DNA of 64,000 bases, from the NCBI GenBank assembly GCA_008704415.1, contig VXIS01000033.1, positions 1 through 64,000 of the forward strand, given 5' to 3'. This document shows positions 34,149-45,526 of the stretch, piece after piece; within the stretch, counting starts at the first letter, position 1, and every line of letters starts with the position of its first letter. The DNA is from Sphaerosporella brunnea (taxonomy: Eukaryota > Ascomycota > Pezizomycetes > Pezizales > Pyronemataceae). Under the pieces are notes generated by a model. That model made no database searches and was not told the DNA's origin. It saw only the letters and a program-made list of their open reading frames with translations. A program made the translations under genes and the position numbers.

Positions 34149-35087
34149 TTCTAGGGGCGTTTTAGCCTGGCAATTTCGAACAAGAGAGTTTACTTTCGGT
34201 TTCTTTTGGAGTTTCCTCCGCTTTTCGAATGCAACGATTTTTCAGTGTTTATTCTTTTTTGGTTCTTTCGTGTGCTGTTAAAGGGATTACAATTTTTGGT
34301 ATGGAGTGATTTTCCTTTTGGAGAGGTATTTTGCCGTTTGTAACTGCAAGACAAAGGAGAGGGAGAATACATTTTACGAGACCAAGGATGACATGTACAT
34401 ACTACGTACCTTGGGAGGGGACTGTGTAGACCACGAACGGGCCCAAATGGCGGTATGTATACCTAGAGTAGATAGAAAAACAGCTGCAGTCAAAGGGAGC
34501 GGTGGAGTTGCGGTTACTTGCATCACCTATGTGCTTAGTCTCAATCTTAAGGGAACCTGCAGAAGACAATGTTTCGAAAGGTCTCAGAGATGATGGGGCT
34601 GGAGGGAGTTCTGGGGACTATAATAATTGATTCCTTTTGTTGAAACAAATTGATTGGCTCAAGACGGATCTTGATGATACGATGCTCCCGCGGAAACGGG
34701 CAGGCGAAACGGCACGATGGAACAATCTGAGACGCCTACCTGCAGATCTAGAAATGGATGCGCGCATCCTCACTGCGTGGGCTCTTGCAGCATGCAAGCT
34801 CCGGATATGCACCATTGTTCGAGCATTGTATTGCCAGATGATCCTGTACCCACGCGTGGCATAATCGTCGGGTGATCTTTCGTGACCGGCTTTCGTTGGA
34901 AGGACTTTTCTGATAAGGAATGAAAAAAGTATGTATAACAACCGCTCCAGAAGCCTCCAAAACCGTTCAGGGTAAACATCAAAAGCGATCTGTGCATTTC
35001 TACACGTACGTTGCGCCCCTCCTCTTTCGTCACTCAGGCCGCGTCGCATCGCGTCTCCAGCTCTCACAACCACCAACTACACCCACC
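34149..35087. other. Intergenic, no gene seen
   Basis: This 0.94-kb stretch holds the T-rich 3' flank of the MIF-like gene and, from about 35000, the promoter of the CENP-X gene. Overlapping antisense frames are present but none resembles a protein family. Confidence 0.5.
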
Positions 35088-35438
35088 ATGTCCACAGCCA
35101 ACGACTCCAGCATCCCGCCCGCGCTGCTACAGCGCCTAATCCAAGAATTCGTCGCCGACAAGAAAACCAAGCTCACGCAGCCCGCGCTGAATGCGCTGGG
35201 CGAGTACTTCTCGACGTTTATCCGCGAGGCGATCTGGCGCGCGGCGCAGGTGCGGAAGGGGGATGTTGAGGACCCGGAGGATCCCGACTCTGTGGGCAGC
35301 AAGGTCCTTGGGAGTGGCGCGGTTTTTCTAGAGGTAGGTTTTTTTGTATGGAGTTTTGGGGGCGGGGATCGGCGCTGATGATGATGATAGGTGGAGGATT
35401 TGGAGAAGATTGCGCCGCAGCTTTTGATGGATTTTTAG
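35088..35438 (+). CDS. mhf2: CENP-X / MHF2 histone-fold protein
   Basis: CENP-X pairs with CENP-S. The complex acts at kinetochores (CENP-T-W-S-X) and with FANCM-type helicases in replication-fork repair. The product is 97 residues from two exons (35088-35333 and 35391-35438, 57-nt intron). Family features are IPPALLQRLIQEFVADKKTK, ALNALGEYFSTFIREAIWRAA, an acidic GDVEDPEDPDSVG loop and the VEDLEKIAPQLLMDF C-terminus. This is the usual size and the complete fold. It is the second centromere-related gene in the window after Mis12, but the two are not adjacent. Confidence 0.9.
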
Positions 35439-36411
35439 ACGCCACGATGAAGCTCTTGCATGTGTTGGATCCTATACGAGGAGGAGGATACGCGAGACAA
35501 GAACCGGAGTCGATCCTACACGGCTCTTTCGTTTTCTACAAATGTTTGGCGCATGGGAGTTTGTGGGTACTCTACATACGAATGGAATTGATGGCACTCT
35601 CTCTTCTTGATGATGTGTCTTTTCGAATCTCACGAGTGTCACGTTTCCAAGGCTGATTCCCTGAGATGGAATCAGTTTCTCGATTGGGAATCTATAACAG
35701 CTAAAGATACCAAGCTTTTGGAGCTGCTGTCATCAAGTGTTACACATTTACGGGGTAGATCTGGTGGTGATACAGTTGTCAAACGGCGTCTCTCTCTTGC
35801 AAAAACCCTGGTCCTGGTTGGTGTTGTGCAGGCAGGCACTTTATCCGCCACCCTAAGATATGGGAAATCATCACCACCTCTCTGCTGTATGTATAATAGA
35901 GCACAATTTAAGAAAGTTGATGGCTCGCATAGTGAGAAGAACTTTTGCCGCAGAAGCAAGAGGACTGGACAGCACATTCTCATGATGTTCTTCAGCCAAA
36001 TCGTCGCTTCCCACTTGTTTCATCGTCTATGCACCATGATCCCAACAACTTCTAGCATCAGGGCCCAGATTATCCGCGCGGCGTGGGGAACAGGACAGCC
36101 TTCCAATCCATAGCCTCAAACACCAGATCGTTACAACTTCGAGACATACAAGGTCATGTCAAGATGAGGGGGAAGTATAAACAACCACAGGACCTCAGTT
36201 TTCGCGTTTCTTGTCCCTTTCTTCTTAACCGGCCAACCCCTTTTGTTTGGATTCCTTTCGCTGTTTTATTTCTTCATTTCTTCTTGTTCACAAGTATCGC
36301 CAGCTCGATACTCGTATTCCCTTCCATTCTTCAGCGCCAGGCCGCCTTCCGTTTGTACAATATACCGTCTCGCCAGTCGAGCTTCATCTCCATATAATCC
36401 ACACACACAAA
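35439..36411. other. Intergenic, no gene seen
   Basis: This is about 1 kb between CENP-X and the cupredoxin gene. A 168-codon plus frame (35607-36113) has no recognisable features. The final 200 bp is pyrimidine-rich leader sequence of the cupredoxin gene. Confidence 0.5.
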
Positions 36412-37258
36412 ATGCATTTCTCACGAAAAGCTCTCACCAGCGCGGCCACAGCGCTGCTCTTCTCCACGGCTACCGCACAACAACTCAACATAACCGTGCC
36501 ATCAGGGCAAGTAATGACGCACGTAATCCAAGTCAGCGACGCCAACGGGACGCTCGCGTTCTTCCCGTCGGAGTTGACAGCCAACAAGGGGGATCTTCTA
36601 CAATTCCAGTTCTGGCCGAAGGTGCTCTCCTCTTCTCTTCTCATCTCTACCTCTTTGCTAACACCAGCCAGGCTCACTCCGTCGCTCAAAGCTCTTTTGC
36701 TAGCCCGTGCCAACCGCTCGACTCGGCCGGCACCACCGGCTTCTGGAGCGGCTTCATGCCAGTCACGCCGCAGGACACTACGATGCCTGTGTTTTCTGTT
36801 GTTGTTAACGACACAAAACCGATCTGGGCTTACTGCGCTACTGGGAAACATTGTCAAGCTGGCATGGCGCTGGTAGTTAACCCGTAAATTCCCCTCCCAC
36901 CAATCATAGGGTCTCACTCACTAACCCACACTCACCCAACAGGCCAGTGGGGAAAACTCTGGCGATGTATCAAGCCGCCGCTAAGAGTGTGGAGGTTACT
37001 GGGATACCTAGTACCGTAGAGGGAGGCACAGCGACGAACGGTACTGCTGCTGGCCCGGCACCGTCAGGTGGATTGGGATCGGGAGATGTGGCCGCTGGTG
37101 GGAATACTACCGTTCCTGCTGGCTCGAGTGCGGTTATGCCCTCTACTCAGCCGAGCAGTACTGGAGCTACAGCTGGCGCTGCTGGGCTGAAGGTTACGAC
37201 CGGAAAGGCGATGGTGGCGTTGGTTGCGGCTTTTGTGGGATTTGTGTGCGTTGTTTAG
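36412..37258 (+). CDS. Extracellular serine-rich cupredoxin-like protein, probably GPI-anchored
   Basis: Three exons (36412-36621, 36672-36883 and 36943-37258; introns 50 and 59 nt) encode 245 residues. An N-terminal signal peptide (about 1-22, ending near TATAQQ) leads into a single cupredoxin domain (about 25-140). This contains DLLQFQFWPK-AHSVAQSSF(x)PC, a GFWSGFMPV segment and the FSVVVND(x)PIWAYCATGKHCQAGM strand. The His in AHSV and the Cys in YCATGKHCQAGM lie where plastocyanin-type copper ligands usually lie. A Ser/Thr/Gly/Ala-rich linker follows, and a C-terminal hydrophobic tail of about 20 residues fits a GPI signal. Such proteins are abundant in fungal cell walls. Their copper binding is usually assumed rather than shown. 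Confidence 0.85.
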
Positions 37259-38104
37259 AGAGAGGATTTTGCCGTTTTGGGTGTGTGTGTGTGGGCTTGG
37301 ACCTGTAATTATTTATCTACATACATAACGAGGTTTCTTTTGTTTCTGCTTGGTTGCACTGCTAATGAAGGTGATCGGTACAAATGATTGCAGTATCTGG
37401 TACCGTGGAATCTCGACGAAGCACATCAGCCAGAAAAACCTCCCGTAGCACAAAGCCGCTGTATAGACAACTAGTCAAATAAACATACTGCATAGCCAGC
37501 AACGAATGAATACCTGAACACATATCGCCCTCGTTGGCATCATCTCTTGCACAATTTCAACTTGCGGAGGCCTCGTTCCCCGTTGTCAGTTGAGACTTGG
37601 ATTTGGGGTATTAGTATCAGTCACTACGTATTATCTATTATCAAAATCCCAGAAGAAAACGCCAAGAGCAAGCAAAACCAAACTGTTTGGAGTAAGGGTC
37701 TACTGCTTTTCATGCCGCAGCTCGATCGGGACATGTGGTAGTTTATGGCTGAAGTTCTGAGGCTAGATACACCTGCAACAATCAGACCTCGAAGTCTATT
37801 GCCTTTGCTTTTGCGTTTCAGGCATCTCTGGTTGGTTCCACTTAGCCCGTTCTCCTAGTTAGGTCAAGCTTGAGATGCAAGGGGCGTAGCAAGCGCTCAA
37901 CCAGGCTTAACAGACAAACAACTTTAGAAAGTGACCGAATCGCTCTCGCAATTGTGTGAACGCTCAGGCAGTTATTCCTAGACAAAGATAGGAGCTCTAA
38001 GTTGAGAAAGAAAAGGACATGTAACCTTCGCAGCCAAGAAAAATCTCTTCGTTGACCCGCCCAACCCCTAGAGCTCCAAACCGCGGCGGCAGCGGCGACG
38101 GCGT
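37259..38104. other. Intergenic, no gene seen
   Basis: This 0.85-kb stretch lies between convergent 3' ends. It contains a short GT run near 37280. No gene or RNA is recognised. Confidence 0.5.
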
Positions 38105-38791
38105 CTATTCAATCTCGACCCCCAAGAGCGCAAACAATTTCTCCGGAAACTCCTCAAGAGGAGTAAGAACCAACTTCCTCAACGGAACGCAACGATCCCA
38201 CCAAGTTCCACCTTTCGCCTGCATCTCCGCCAGCGTAACCGTCCGGTTCTGCACCATGTACACGCCCGTGACATAGCCCTCCAAGAAAGTGATCTCGATG
38301 GTATCCCGCTTCGGGCACAGCCGCTTATCGGTAATCGTCAGCGCCTCGCCGGACGCCTTCCACGACAAGTGGATGGTCGCTGGGAGGTACTCCGCAAGAG
38401 CGGTAAACAGCGCCAACTGTTCCTTGTTGCTGGGGGTAGGTGTAGGCGCTGGTTGAGGGCTTGGGGTTTTGGAGAGACGTCGGCGCTGGTGGGGCGCGGG
38501 GGAGGAAACGCTCATCGGGAGGTTTGGAATAGGCGTGTCCTCGGGTCGAACAAAGGTCTTGGGCACGCCGGGCGAGGAGTCGAAGTTCAGAACCTCCATC
38601 GTTTCGTCGGCGATGAAGCTTGGAGAGGAAGAACCTGGCGGGTGTGGCTGAGGTGTTAGCTATCGCCGCGCTCAGGAAACGAGGGAGTGTTTCTCACGAT
38701 CCGAACGCGCGCTGTCAGGGGGAAATCTGGGAACGTTGGGGTTGATAGCCTCCAGGGCGCCCTCGATGTTGAAGGTGCTCTCGTCCGCCAT
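38105..38791 (-). CDS. Unrecognised 207-residue protein
   Basis: Two exons on the minus strand (38698-38791 and 38105-38634; 63-nt intron with GTGAG donor and CCGCCAG acceptor). The N-terminus starts MADESTFNIEGALEAINP. It is followed by a Pro/Ser-rich linker (about 35-100, including PSPQPAPTPTPSNK). A folded C-terminal region of about 105 residues has alternating hydrophobic segments (LFTALAEYLPATIHLSWKA, DTIEITFLEGYVTGVYMV, PLRKLVLTPLEEFPEKLFALL). I recognise no family. The linker-plus-domain layout and intact splice sites argue for a real gene, and a nuclear or cytosolic role is possible. Confidence 0.65.
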
Positions 38792-39712
38792 GGTGTCGAT
38801 ATCCATCTCCATCTTGCCGTCCGTGATTGGATTTTGTTCTGTTGCTGGTAAGAGGTTTGGTCGGGAGGTTTGACAGTTGGGGTAGGAGTGGCTCCAAATC
38901 TACAAACGAGGTAAATAAAAGAAAATTTGCCATCACTCTTGTCGACAAGAACCCATGTGGCGGATCCAAGGCTAGTAAAAGAAGCAGCTCGATTTGAGAT
39001 CAAAACGGATACCCAAAACCAGAGATTCGTTCGGGAACGGTTAAGAAGTACCTAGAGCGCAGACAGTAGTCCTAGAGGTCTACCTTAAGTCAAGAAAAGC
39101 TACCGCTTATTCTACCTCTAACACCTCAACTTCGAGCCCACAGTTGTTATTAGCATACCAAAACTCCCTAGCCAGCTGAGAGCGCAGAGCTAGGGCCATA
39201 AGCATCAAATCCGTAGTGTAAGCAGCAGCCCATGAGGGTAAACTGATGAAGAACAAAACGATTCCTTGTGACCACTGTAGTGAGATCAGGATTGAAGTTA
39301 CGTACTGTGCAGTAGTCTATCACAGTTTTTCCGTGCAAAATACCATCAAAGAATATCACTCTGACTGCTGGGAGGTGACTGCGTTCGAATGATAATCCGA
39401 GTGATGGTTGATGTTTGGCTCTGCCATTGAATTTGGCCGACCGCCCACCAATAAATCTGGAATCCGCCGTTCGCCGCTTACCCTTTCACCTTTTTACCTC
39501 TAACAAACACCTTCGACGCGACACGGGGGTTGGCGACGACAAAACAACAATAAAAAACTACAACAATACGACGATAAGACACGCCGAAACATCATCAAAG
39601 CCCTCCCCACCTTCAAGGTATTAGTGCTTCACTCACTACAAGATGAATTCATTGATGAACGTGACGGGACTGACTCAGGCAGTGTTTCTGCAGCTTTTAC
39701 TGGTTCACCAAG
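38792..39712. other. Divergent promoter region
   Basis: This 0.9-kb region lies between two genes transcribed away from each other. There is no coding sequence I can support. An antisense frame at 39168-39359 has no features. Confidence 0.5.
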
Positions 39713-40744
39713 ATGTTCTCGGCGCCTCAGAAGCTTTCGAGCGCCAGCAAGCGTCGTCGTACCATAGAGGAGTCGCCCAGTGCTGACACCATTCTCAGAA
39801 TGATTTCTGAGATGAAGGCCAGAAGGGGATTGAAGCAGGATTCTAAGCCCGCCGACGTCAAGAAGCGCGACGTCCGTTCTTCTGCTGTAAGTATAAATAG
39901 CTGCAATCTTTCCCCTTCCTCATCCCTCATCCCTCATCCCTTATCCCTCATCCCTCACATCTTCATCATTTCATCATCACTAGTCCGTCGTGGAACCCCT
40001 TCATCAGTTTCCATTGGCTAATCCCCTATTTAGGCCAAAGCCTCCAAGCACGACGGAATCATGAAAGCCGTTAACATCGACGAAGTCTGGACCGAGATCG
40101 AGGAAATTGGCGCCAAGATTGCCCCGATCGTCGAAAATCTCGAGGATTTCGAGAAGGAAGCCATGAAATGGGTTTCTGCTACTCAGCAATTGGACCCCAA
40201 CGAAGAGAGGCTTCGGAAGATGGCGGTGCATGATCTCGATGTCGCCTTTGCTTCCTTGCTCAAGCCGATCAACACCCTAGCCCTCCAGAGATACGAGCTC
40301 CGTCAGATCTATGATGAGCTGCAGGAATCGAAGGAGATAAAGGCCCAGGTGCTGGAGCGCCTCGAGAGCCTTGATGGGCACGTCGAGGATATCTATGTCC
40401 TTCGTCAGAGAATCAAGGCACGCATGGAGGTGTTGAACGATATGGTTAGTGATGAAGAACGGCGCAGGAGGATGTTGAAGCATCAGTCTATCCATCGACT
40501 TCGTCACCACATGCGAAACAAGGAACTCCGGGAAGCCAAACAGTCTTCTGGGGACCAGCAGGATGTTGGAACTCCGCAGCTTCCTGGAACTCCCCATTCC
40601 TTGGGAAGAACGCAGAACAGGAAGCCGAAAGAGTCGAAAGAGTCGAAGGAGTCGAAAGAGTCGAAGGAGTCGAAGGAGTCGAAAGAGGCAAAAGAGGAGA
40701 AAACCAAGAAGGATAAACGCACCTCTAGCCCTCAGCAGTCTTAA
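39713..40744 (+). CDS. Coiled-coil protein with C-terminal Lys-Glu-Ser repeats
   Basis: Two exons (39713-39886 and 40034-40744; 147-nt intron) encode 294 residues. A basic N-terminus (SSASKRRRTIEE) suggests nuclear import. The middle (about 65-225) is strongly helical with heptad-like spacing (VWTEIEEIGAKIAPIVENL, LQRYELRQIYDELQESKEIK, RLESLDGHVEDIYVLRQRI). The C-terminus has seven or more near-perfect KES units, then a Lys-rich end. I recognise no family by name. The helical core resembles kinetochore or spindle-pole coiled-coil proteins in general style only. Confidence 0.65.
40626..40690 (+). repeat. 9-bp coding tandem repeat (Lys-Glu-Ser)
   Basis: About seven copies of AAAGAGTCG / AAGGAGTCG, in frame within the coiled-coil protein gene. 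The AAA/AAG alternation shows silent change between copies. Length polymorphism would add or remove KES units without shifting the frame. Confidence 0.9.
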
Positions 40745-41644
40745 CAAACTCGTCTCGGCTTTTGTTCAACGACTTACTCATTCTTTCGTCTGAGTTGGTT
40801 GGCATTTGGCGTTTGTTTGCAAGCGGGATACAGTAAACTCTGTGTCTCGTTTTTTTTCTTTGCACTGGTCATGTCTTTCGCTTTCCTGTACACTTTTCAT
40901 AGCTTTTCTGTAGTCTGGGGAGCTGCTTGAATAGAATGAATGGTGTCATCTCGGGTCAGACCTGTCTCTAGTCATTTTTTACAAGCCGAACGCCCTCTCC
41001 GCCGCGACCGAGGTCGGGTAAACATTACTCATCGTCACCGTAGTTTCCATGGATCGCATTATGGGATCCGAGGAGATGACGATGTGACGGCAGGCAGCAG
41101 TGTAAAAGCCACCGTGTTGTCTGAAAGTTCCAATTGCATGTACTGTTTTTGCTATGACAGTTCTTATCGTGACTTTCGTTAAGCGCCTTCTTGCTCAAAA
41201 TCTAGTTCATCAGTTAAGTTTTGAAACGCCTTCACTGCCTGCAAACTTCGCTTTGAAAGGATGGATCCGGCGCCGGCTCCAGAAACGATGCTGCAACCTC
41301 TGCACAATCCTCGATTACTCTGTGCAACCCCTTCGGGTTCCCCGTTGAGTTTTCAAAGCCGTGGGGCTACACTTGGCAAGATGCTTGCTCAATAAATCGC
41401 AATCAGTCACACTGGAAGCTAATAAGTTTACATCCATCCGTATTGAAGTTGTTGCTGCAGTATGTTGAGCCATGGGGGAGAAGCGGTATCGGCATTTTGA
41501 CGGAGCAGTTGATGCCCATTGTTCATAGCTAGAGGAGGTGGTCCAGATTTTGTGTATTAAGTGGGCCGGCATGTACTCTATCGAAATCTGGGAGCTCTCA
41601 ATCGAGCAAACCGGCAAAAATCTTTGGAAATTGCTTCCCATGTT
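40745..41644. other. Intergenic, no gene seen
   Basis: This is the T-rich 3' flank of the coiled-coil gene followed by about 0.7 kb with no recognisable gene, up to the first MITE-like element. Confidence 0.5.
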
Positions 41645-41977
41645 AATACGGTAAAAACTCACTTATAAGAGACCCTCTTTTTGGACTAGCGTCGTTTCGG
41701 AGATGCGCTAACTGCTTTGGTAATGGTCCAATATAAATTTGGTGTGGGGTCGAAAACAGAGCGTATCAAAGTCATTGTGGTGAGAGATGGAGTTGAGAGG
41801 TTTAAAACAATATTCAGGTGCTCGCTATCTACTGTCTTCCAGCCTCCCAGCCGCCCTGTGCGGTCCTGGGCACGTTGTGGTGCCAAGCCATGCTAGCGTG
41901 CATACGGACTAGCGCGCCATTAAATGACGCTGGTCCAAAAAGAGGGGGGTCTCTTATAAGTGAGTTTTTACCGTATT
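41645..41977. mobile_element. MITE-like element with long terminal inverted repeats (333 bp)
   Basis: The ends are inverted repeats beginning TACGGTAAAAACTCACTTAT. They match for more than 40 bp, with a 2-bp difference in a C-run, and then imperfectly to about 70 bp. TA dinucleotides flank the ends, consistent with a TA target site. No transposase frame fits inside. The CTTATAAGAGACCC-type terminus is reminiscent of pogo/Fot1-like elements, but this is from memory of the family style only. Confidence 0.7.
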
Positions 41978-42086
41978 ATCCCGGTAATAAGGCAATGTGG
42001 CAAAGTCACTGCGCTCTGTGGGGAGTAACTCAGCCTCCTGGCAAAGTCACTTAGCCACATTGCCATATTACTGGGATAATACGGTA
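41969..42086. mobile_element. Second inverted-repeat element (118 bp) sharing its left end with the first
   Basis: About 38-bp inverted arms start TACCGTATTATCCC(G/A)GTAATA. The loop repeats GGCAAAGTCACT directly. Its left terminus overlaps the right terminus of the 333-bp element by about 9 bp (TACCGTATT), so the two are fused end to end. Confidence 0.7.
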
Positions 42087-43371
42087 TGCGGCATCTCAAG
42101 CTTGCTGTTCGGGTTGGGCCCGGACAACCCCGAAGACTGGAACGCAGGAAACAGCAGTACTAAGCTGCAAAGGTTCAGAATCCAAGTTTGTGTAGATATA
42201 AAGCATGGTGAGATGGTCTGCAGTGACAGAATGGAGAAATCAGCACTGGTGCGTGGCTGATGGTTTTTTGGCCTGGGGGGCTGATGTGAAAACACCGGTT
42301 GTGCTGGTAAACCATGAATGCACTGCATGGGTGAAGTACATAATCTAAATTTAAAATAGTGTTTTGCGCTCCTTTCACAATCTCTATAAAGGTAGCTGGC
42401 AGGGTGCGGGAAACCAACTGTCCACTGGACTATTGAAGCCGAGTGAATGGCCAAACTCAGGCCTTTCTGATGACACTGCACTTTCTAGACTAGTGTAAAA
42501 GGGATAAATAACAAGGCCAGTGATGAACATGTTGGATCAAGGGGATGCGAATAGCCGAGTGATATCCGGTGATTTGTGATTCTGATCATCATCAAAACGC
42601 GGTGCATGAAGTGGGAAGTCGAGATGAATTAAACCGTCCATGAGGCATGTCAGCGATTGCCCCTCGGCCTGTATAATTTCGCTTACAGATGGCAGCCGAT
42701 GAACAGACATATGCCAATTGTCAGCTAGCTGTGAGCCGCGATTTGGTGTAACGTTACGTATACAAGTAAACACCCCTGTTATGTACACCGTCGAGCAGGG
42801 AGCTCTGTTAGAATCCTCGCTTTGGCCATTGAGCATATGCTCTACAGCTACCAGCCAGCCAGATACCTACGCTTTGTCGCCATGGTTCGAACACTGACCA
42901 TCTAGATGGTATGGCTTCAATAATACAGCGCGACTGGTGACCAAGCCTTGTCTGAGCTAAATCGATATCCTTCACGGTCGGTGACTCCCTCTAGACCTGC
43001 AACCCTCCTGTGACTTCATGTGGAGTCACTCGGACCAGCCGGGTCACCGGGGTTTGAAAAATGAGGGCTGTCCACCCACTCGAAAGGGAAAGAAAAAGGT
43101 CGTCATATCCTGATAATCTTGAGTTCGAGGGAGGTGATATGTCAGCTGCAGCTTCCGTTAATACTCTTGGTGATTGGTGAAGGTTGTTGTTGCAGCATTG
43201 GCCGCAGACGATCCCTACCATTTTGGTCATAGTAAAACCTTTTGCTTATGTAGCACTTTCTGATAAGGGGCCGGTGATTCATCACATCCCTGTTGATGTG
43301 ATTCGGCCAAAGTCGCATGCAGTCGCACGCAACTGAGTACAACTGACTGATACGTACGTATAACACTCGAC
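42087..43371. other. 1.3-kb region without a supported gene
   Basis: Antisense frames at 42068-42481 and 42537-42836 have no recognisable domain. No RNA gene is seen. Confidence 0.45.
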
Positions 43372-43789
43372 ATGTCCACAACCCAAACTGCAACCACTCC
43401 ACAATCCATCAAGCGACGAAAGCACAACGAAGCAGGCTATCGAGACCGAGAACATAATGATTGTGTCCTGCTCAGACGAGTGACTTGCTGTGCGTTGGCC
43501 ATGAGGCTATCAGCAGCTCCGACCTATCGCGAGAAGTGGGATTCTTGTATGTAACTCACAGTGGCTTCTAAACAAGTAAACTTATGAACAAATTTTGCAG
43601 AAAATCTTGAAAACGGGGCCTTCCATTCCACCATCCATCAGAAGAGGGTCTCTTGGCAAATTCGGCAGGAGCTCCGGAGGAAACTTCAGGAGGCATATTC
43701 TTCGGAGTCCAGTCGGCCATCAGCACCAGTGGACAAAGCAAGAATTCAAATATATGATGACCCATATGAAAAAAAAAAATAACACGGTA
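43372..43789 (+). pseudogene. Possible decayed gene, two exon-like segments
   Basis: A plausible start (ATG 43372, MSTTQTATTPQSIKRRKHNE) leads to an APTYREKWDS segment and a GTATGT donor. After a TTTGCAG acceptor at about 43601 there is a charged protein-like stretch (GAFHSTIHQKRVSWQIRQEL, then a Lys/Glu-rich end) running to about 43789. The obvious splice creates TAA at the junction, so the two parts cannot be joined in frame as written. It is either a decayed gene, a wrongly placed splice site or a consensus error. I recognise no family. Confidence 0.3.
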
Positions 43790-44333
43790 TGAAAAAAAAC
43801 TGTCAAGCCGGCGCCGGCTAGTTACAGAAATCTCAGTCTGGCGAAGGAACACCTAGAACAAACACCCCATCCCCACCGTCATCGTGTGAATTATCCTGAC
43901 CTAAACACCAAAGTGCTTTGTGCCTGCTGAGAGCCACTGGAACGAGCTGAGAGTTATATAGGGTCTTCAAATACCATCTTGTGGGGCAAGAGTTTACTTG
44001 GCACTGAAGAGGATAGGCCCGAGAAAGTCATGTACCTATCCAGCGAGTTGTCCCGAGCAGTGGTGCTCTGGTGAATGGAAGTCACTCAGTGGCCCGAGGG
44101 TGTGTTAGGCAGCCCGGTATGAGTTCTCGGCGGTAACTGCCGGGATGTCGTGGCGGGTGGGGGGGCGGAGGAGTGGGGCCAGAGCCAATGTTGTCGCTCC
44201 TAGGTCACGTGACCGCTGCACCCCATTCCACACCTCCAGGTCTGGTTCAGGTATATAAGGGTGGGCATCCCCCGCCCCCCAGCCTTTAGCCGCTCTCCCT
44301 CTACACTGCTCCTCATCAACCATAACCTCCCAA
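43790..44333. other. Promoter region of the zinc-finger gene
   Basis: This stretch is single copy and non-coding. It ends with the TATA element and leader of the C2H2 gene. Confidence 0.5.
44251..44259 (+). promoter_or_regulatory. TATA box of the zinc-finger gene
   Basis: GTATATAAG lies about 75-80 bp upstream of the ATG at 44334, followed by a C-rich leader. The position and sequence fit a fungal core promoter. Confidence 0.55.
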
Positions 44334-45439
44334 ATGGCTATCACGAACCTTTCTACACAACCACAAGCCCACCCAAACACTATAGAAGGTCTCTGGGAGT
44401 TCTTGGTTGACTTCGGGGATGAAGTGGATTTTCTGGACTGCATCTCTCTTCCGCCTACCACCCAAGCAGAGAAGCCCTGTGACTGGACGTCCTTTGAGAT
44501 GCCCAAGGCCTGTCAAAACGAAGATTCTCTAAACCGGGGAGAGTTGGTCCTCGCAGAGAGTGCCGCTTTTGATACCGGATCGAACGTTCAGAGAAACCGT
44601 GGGCTTGCAGATGAGGAGCTGAGCCCTAGTAACTGGTTTCCCGCCCTGCAGGCAGTTAATTAGTAAGTGCGAACAAAAAAATTGTGCGCACACAGAGCTG
44701 ACGTGTTCAGCCATCCCTCAGATGTGAGAGAGGAAATACACCTTGTTGAGAGGTTAAGCTGCATTGATTTCTCTGCGGAGAAAGTCGAAGACCCTTTCTT
44801 TGAGGTAAGACGCCGGGCGAGAAGATCTTGCGCCCACCGTGATCGCTGATTGGAGAACTCTTGGCATCCAGGACATGGTTGCCTACACCACGTCCCGTGC
44901 ACCCAGCGTGCCATTGGGAGTGGAAAACTTCTTCCAGACACCGGAAGGCGTTTATGCCTCACAATATCTGCCGGAAGACGACAGCCTGTCAATTGACCCG
45001 ATTAAGTTAGACCGAGAAATGGAGCTCTTCCTTGGGATAGACCTAGGACTCCCTCCAACTCCAAGCTCACCGGAATCTGTGCGCTCCAAATCATCCTCTC
45101 CCCCTATCTCGTCCCCCAAAGAAAAGCATGAATGCCCCTTGAAAGCCTGCGGGCAGAGCTTCAGACGAGAAAATGCGTTGCAGCGCCACATCGCATCAAT
45201 CCACCAACGCACTGGCGAGATCTGCCCCTTCTGCCCCAAAGGGAAGAGAGCCTTTAACCGTAGTGACAATTTCCAGAGGTGACAAACCCCGCATTCGGAG
45301 TGAGTCCTCGGTTGCTAACCTTTTCAACAGACATGTTGCTGGCAGACATAAAGATGTCTCAGTGGATGATAAGAGGCTGCAGGCCTGCTTGAAGAGGTTG
45401 TATCAAGGAAACGGAAAGAGGACATCGTGGAAAAAGTAA
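44334..45439 (+). CDS. C2H2 zinc-finger protein, probable transcription factor
   Basis: Four exons (44334-44662, 44711-44804, 44872-45278 and 45331-45439) encode 312 residues. The first 200 residues are acidic and Ser/Pro-rich, typical of an activation region. Near residue 215 a classic C2H2 finger begins (CPLKACGQSFRRENALQRHI-x-SIH). A second finger, CPFCPKGKRAFNRSDNFQRHVAGRH, follows, in which the last intron falls between the DNFQ helix and the zinc-binding histidines. All splice junctions keep the frame. If intron 1 is retained, a stop appears at once. Sequence-specific DNA binding is inferred, and targets are unknown. The element at 45527 starts 88 bp after the stop codon. Confidence 0.82.
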
Positions 45440-45526
45440 TTCGTTGGGCCTTCAATTTACTTTGGTGTTCGATTGTAGTGTACTGAAGAAAATTTTCTCT
45501 GCAAGTTCTTTATCATTTATTACCTC

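Noticed and set aside
41690..41940. A transposase or gene inside the 333-bp element
   Set aside because: The longest frame inside is under 70 codons and lacks any transposase motif.
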